Shown here: piece by piece, positions 5,622 through 6,653 of the stretch
Position numbering within the stretch: the first letter of the stretch is position 1
Layout: every line of letters starts with the position of its first letter
Origin: Caldifarciminota bacterium
GTDB taxonomy: Bacteria > Hydrothermota > Tepidihabitantia > SM23-42
DNA length: 6,653 nucleotides
NCBI GenBank assembly: GCA_030671005.1
Contig: DAOVAN010000087.1
Location: 1 to 6,653 of the forward strand
Direction of reading: 5' to 3'
The notes under the pieces: generated by a model
Seen by the model: only the letters and a program-made list of their open reading frames with translations
What the model was told of the DNA's origin: nothing
Database searches by the model: none
Program-made: the position numbers and the translations under genes

Positions 5622-6653
5622 TTATTCGGTAATCGTCGTGGCCAACTGGAAAATCGGTAGGTACATCGATATGACAATGAAGCCAACGATCCCACCCAAT
5701 ACAATCATGATGACCGGCTCCAAGGCACTGGTTAGGTTCTCGACCGCCTGGTCTACTTCAGCATCATAGAAATCAGCAACCTTGGAGAGCATCTCATCTA
5801 AACCACCAGAAGCCTCTCCGATAGCAATCATCTGAGTGACCATCGGCGGGAATACGGCGGTTTTAGTCAGTGGATCCGCTATGTTTTCACCACCCTTGAT
5901 CGATGAACGCGCTTTCAAGATTGCATCCTCTACCACCCAATTACCAGAACTTCTCGCCGTTATCTCAAGTGCATCGATGATGGGTACGCCGCTTGACAAT
6001 AGTGTCGACAGAGTTCTCGAAAGACGTGCAATCGACTGTTTTCGGATGAGGTTACCGAAAATCGGCACTTTCAGCAATATCGGATCGATCGCTTTTGCTC
6101 CGGACTCGGTCTTATGCCACCTACGCAGAATCGTAAAGACAGCAATGATGACGATAAGCAATGGTAGCGCCAACACCTTTAACAAACTCGATGCTGTAAC
6201 GACCATCTGCGTCATCGCAGGCAAATCGGCACCAACTCCTTCGAACATCCGGGCGAAAACAGGAATGACGAAAATGAGTAGGACTGAGATCCCCATAACA
6301 GCAGCCGACAAGACAATGATCGGATAGATCATCGCACCGCGTATCTTACGTATCAGAACGGCTGATTTTTCGAGATAGTTTGCCAGACGCACGAGAATAA
6401 CATCGAGTGCACCACCGGTCTCACCGGATTCGACCATATTGACATAGAGATTATCAAAAACCCTTGGTTGACGGCGCAAAGCATCGGCTAATGCGAGACC
6501 TCCCTCGACATCGGTACGTACTTCACCCAGAACCCTGCGTAATGCTGGGCTCTCGGTCTGTTTTGCCAAGATCTCAAGGCAGCTAAGCAAAGGCAAGCCG
6601 GCATTGAGCATGGTTGCGAACTGCCTGGTGAAAACGGCTAACGCCCTGCGTGA
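5622..6653 (-). CDS. pilC: Type IV pilus / type II secretion inner-membrane platform protein, partial
   Basis: Polytopic inner-membrane protein of the PilC/GspF family, which forms the platform linking the cytoplasmic assembly ATPases to the growing pilus or pseudopilus. The reading frame continues past the right edge: upstream of the internal Met codon at 6609-6611, 14 further codons encode VFTRQFAT, the classic start of the first T2SSF domain. The 343 visible residues therefore lack roughly the first 60 of a usual 400. Counting from that Met, the first domain covers about 1-123 (ESGETGG at 61-67; membrane segment about 94-118), a second membrane segment lies near 144-162, and the second domain spans about 193-320 with LSSGVPIIDAL (205-215), AIGEASGGLDEML (263-275) and a C-terminal membrane segment near 297-320. 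The kinase gene downstream favours a pilus (PilC) over a secretion (GspF) role, but the sequence alone does not decide this. Confidence 0.92.
   Translation of the reverse strand, partial: SRRALAVFTRQFATMLNAGLPLLSCLEILAKQTESPALRRVLGEVRTDVEGGLALADALRRQPRVFDNLYVNMVESGETGGALDVILVRLANYLEKSAVLIRKIRGAMIYPIIVLSAAVMGISVLLIFVIPVFARMFEGVGADLPAMTQMVVTASSLLKVLALPLLIVIIAVFTILRRWHKTESGAKAIDPILLKVPIFGNLIRKQSIARLSRTLSTLLSSGVPIIDALEITARSSGNWVVEDAILKARSSIKGGENIADPLTKTAVFPPMVTQMIAIGEASGGLDEMLSKVADFYDAEVDQAVENLTSALEPVIMIVLGGIVGFIVISMYLPIFQLATTITE

Overview
The window reads as an ordinary chromosomal segment of a free-living, Gram-negative-type bacterium with moderate G+C. It carries five protein-coding genes, all on the minus strand, so transcription runs from high to low coordinates. 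No RNA gene, phage, insertion sequence, CRISPR array or resistance gene is visible. The gene set (type IV pilus assembly protein and PilS-like sensor, TruA, membrane-anchored HtrA, PurB), weak Shine-Dalgarno sequences and a possible leaderless promoter would fit an uncultured lineage such as candidate division WOR-3 or a relative. That placement is a guess from general impression and the window alone does not prove it.

Right part (4074-6653): the 3' portion of a pilC/gspF-type inner-membrane platform gene runs off the right edge. It is followed after 81 bases by a six-membrane-segment PAS histidine kinase resembling PilS. In known pilus clusters PilC builds the pilus base and PilS, with its partner PilR, controls pilin expression. 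No response regulator follows the kinase here.

Middle gap (3787-4073): 287 bases without a gene. It holds one copy of a 93-bp dispersed repeat next to the kinase stop, two adjacent hairpins, and a good sigma70-type promoter directly in front of truA.

Left part (271-3786): truA (tRNA pseudouridine synthase), then 64 bases, then htrA (anchored trypsin-like protease with two PDZ domains), then purB (adenylosuccinate lyase). purB overlaps the htrA stop by four bases (ATGA). This is a probable truA-htrA-purB transcription unit that mixes tRNA modification, envelope proteolysis and purine synthesis. The three have no obvious common pathway; the link is most likely co-expression of housekeeping genes.

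Left edge (1-270): non-coding as far as can be seen. It carries the second copy of the 93-bp repeat, a terminator-like hairpin reading on the plus strand and a GC-rich hairpin at the very edge. The most unusual item in the window is the repeat pair: the same 93-bp unit, 87/93 identical and gap-free, in the same orientation shortly downstream of two unrelated genes, with an 8-bp-period tandem core. I found no convincing new biological system beyond that.
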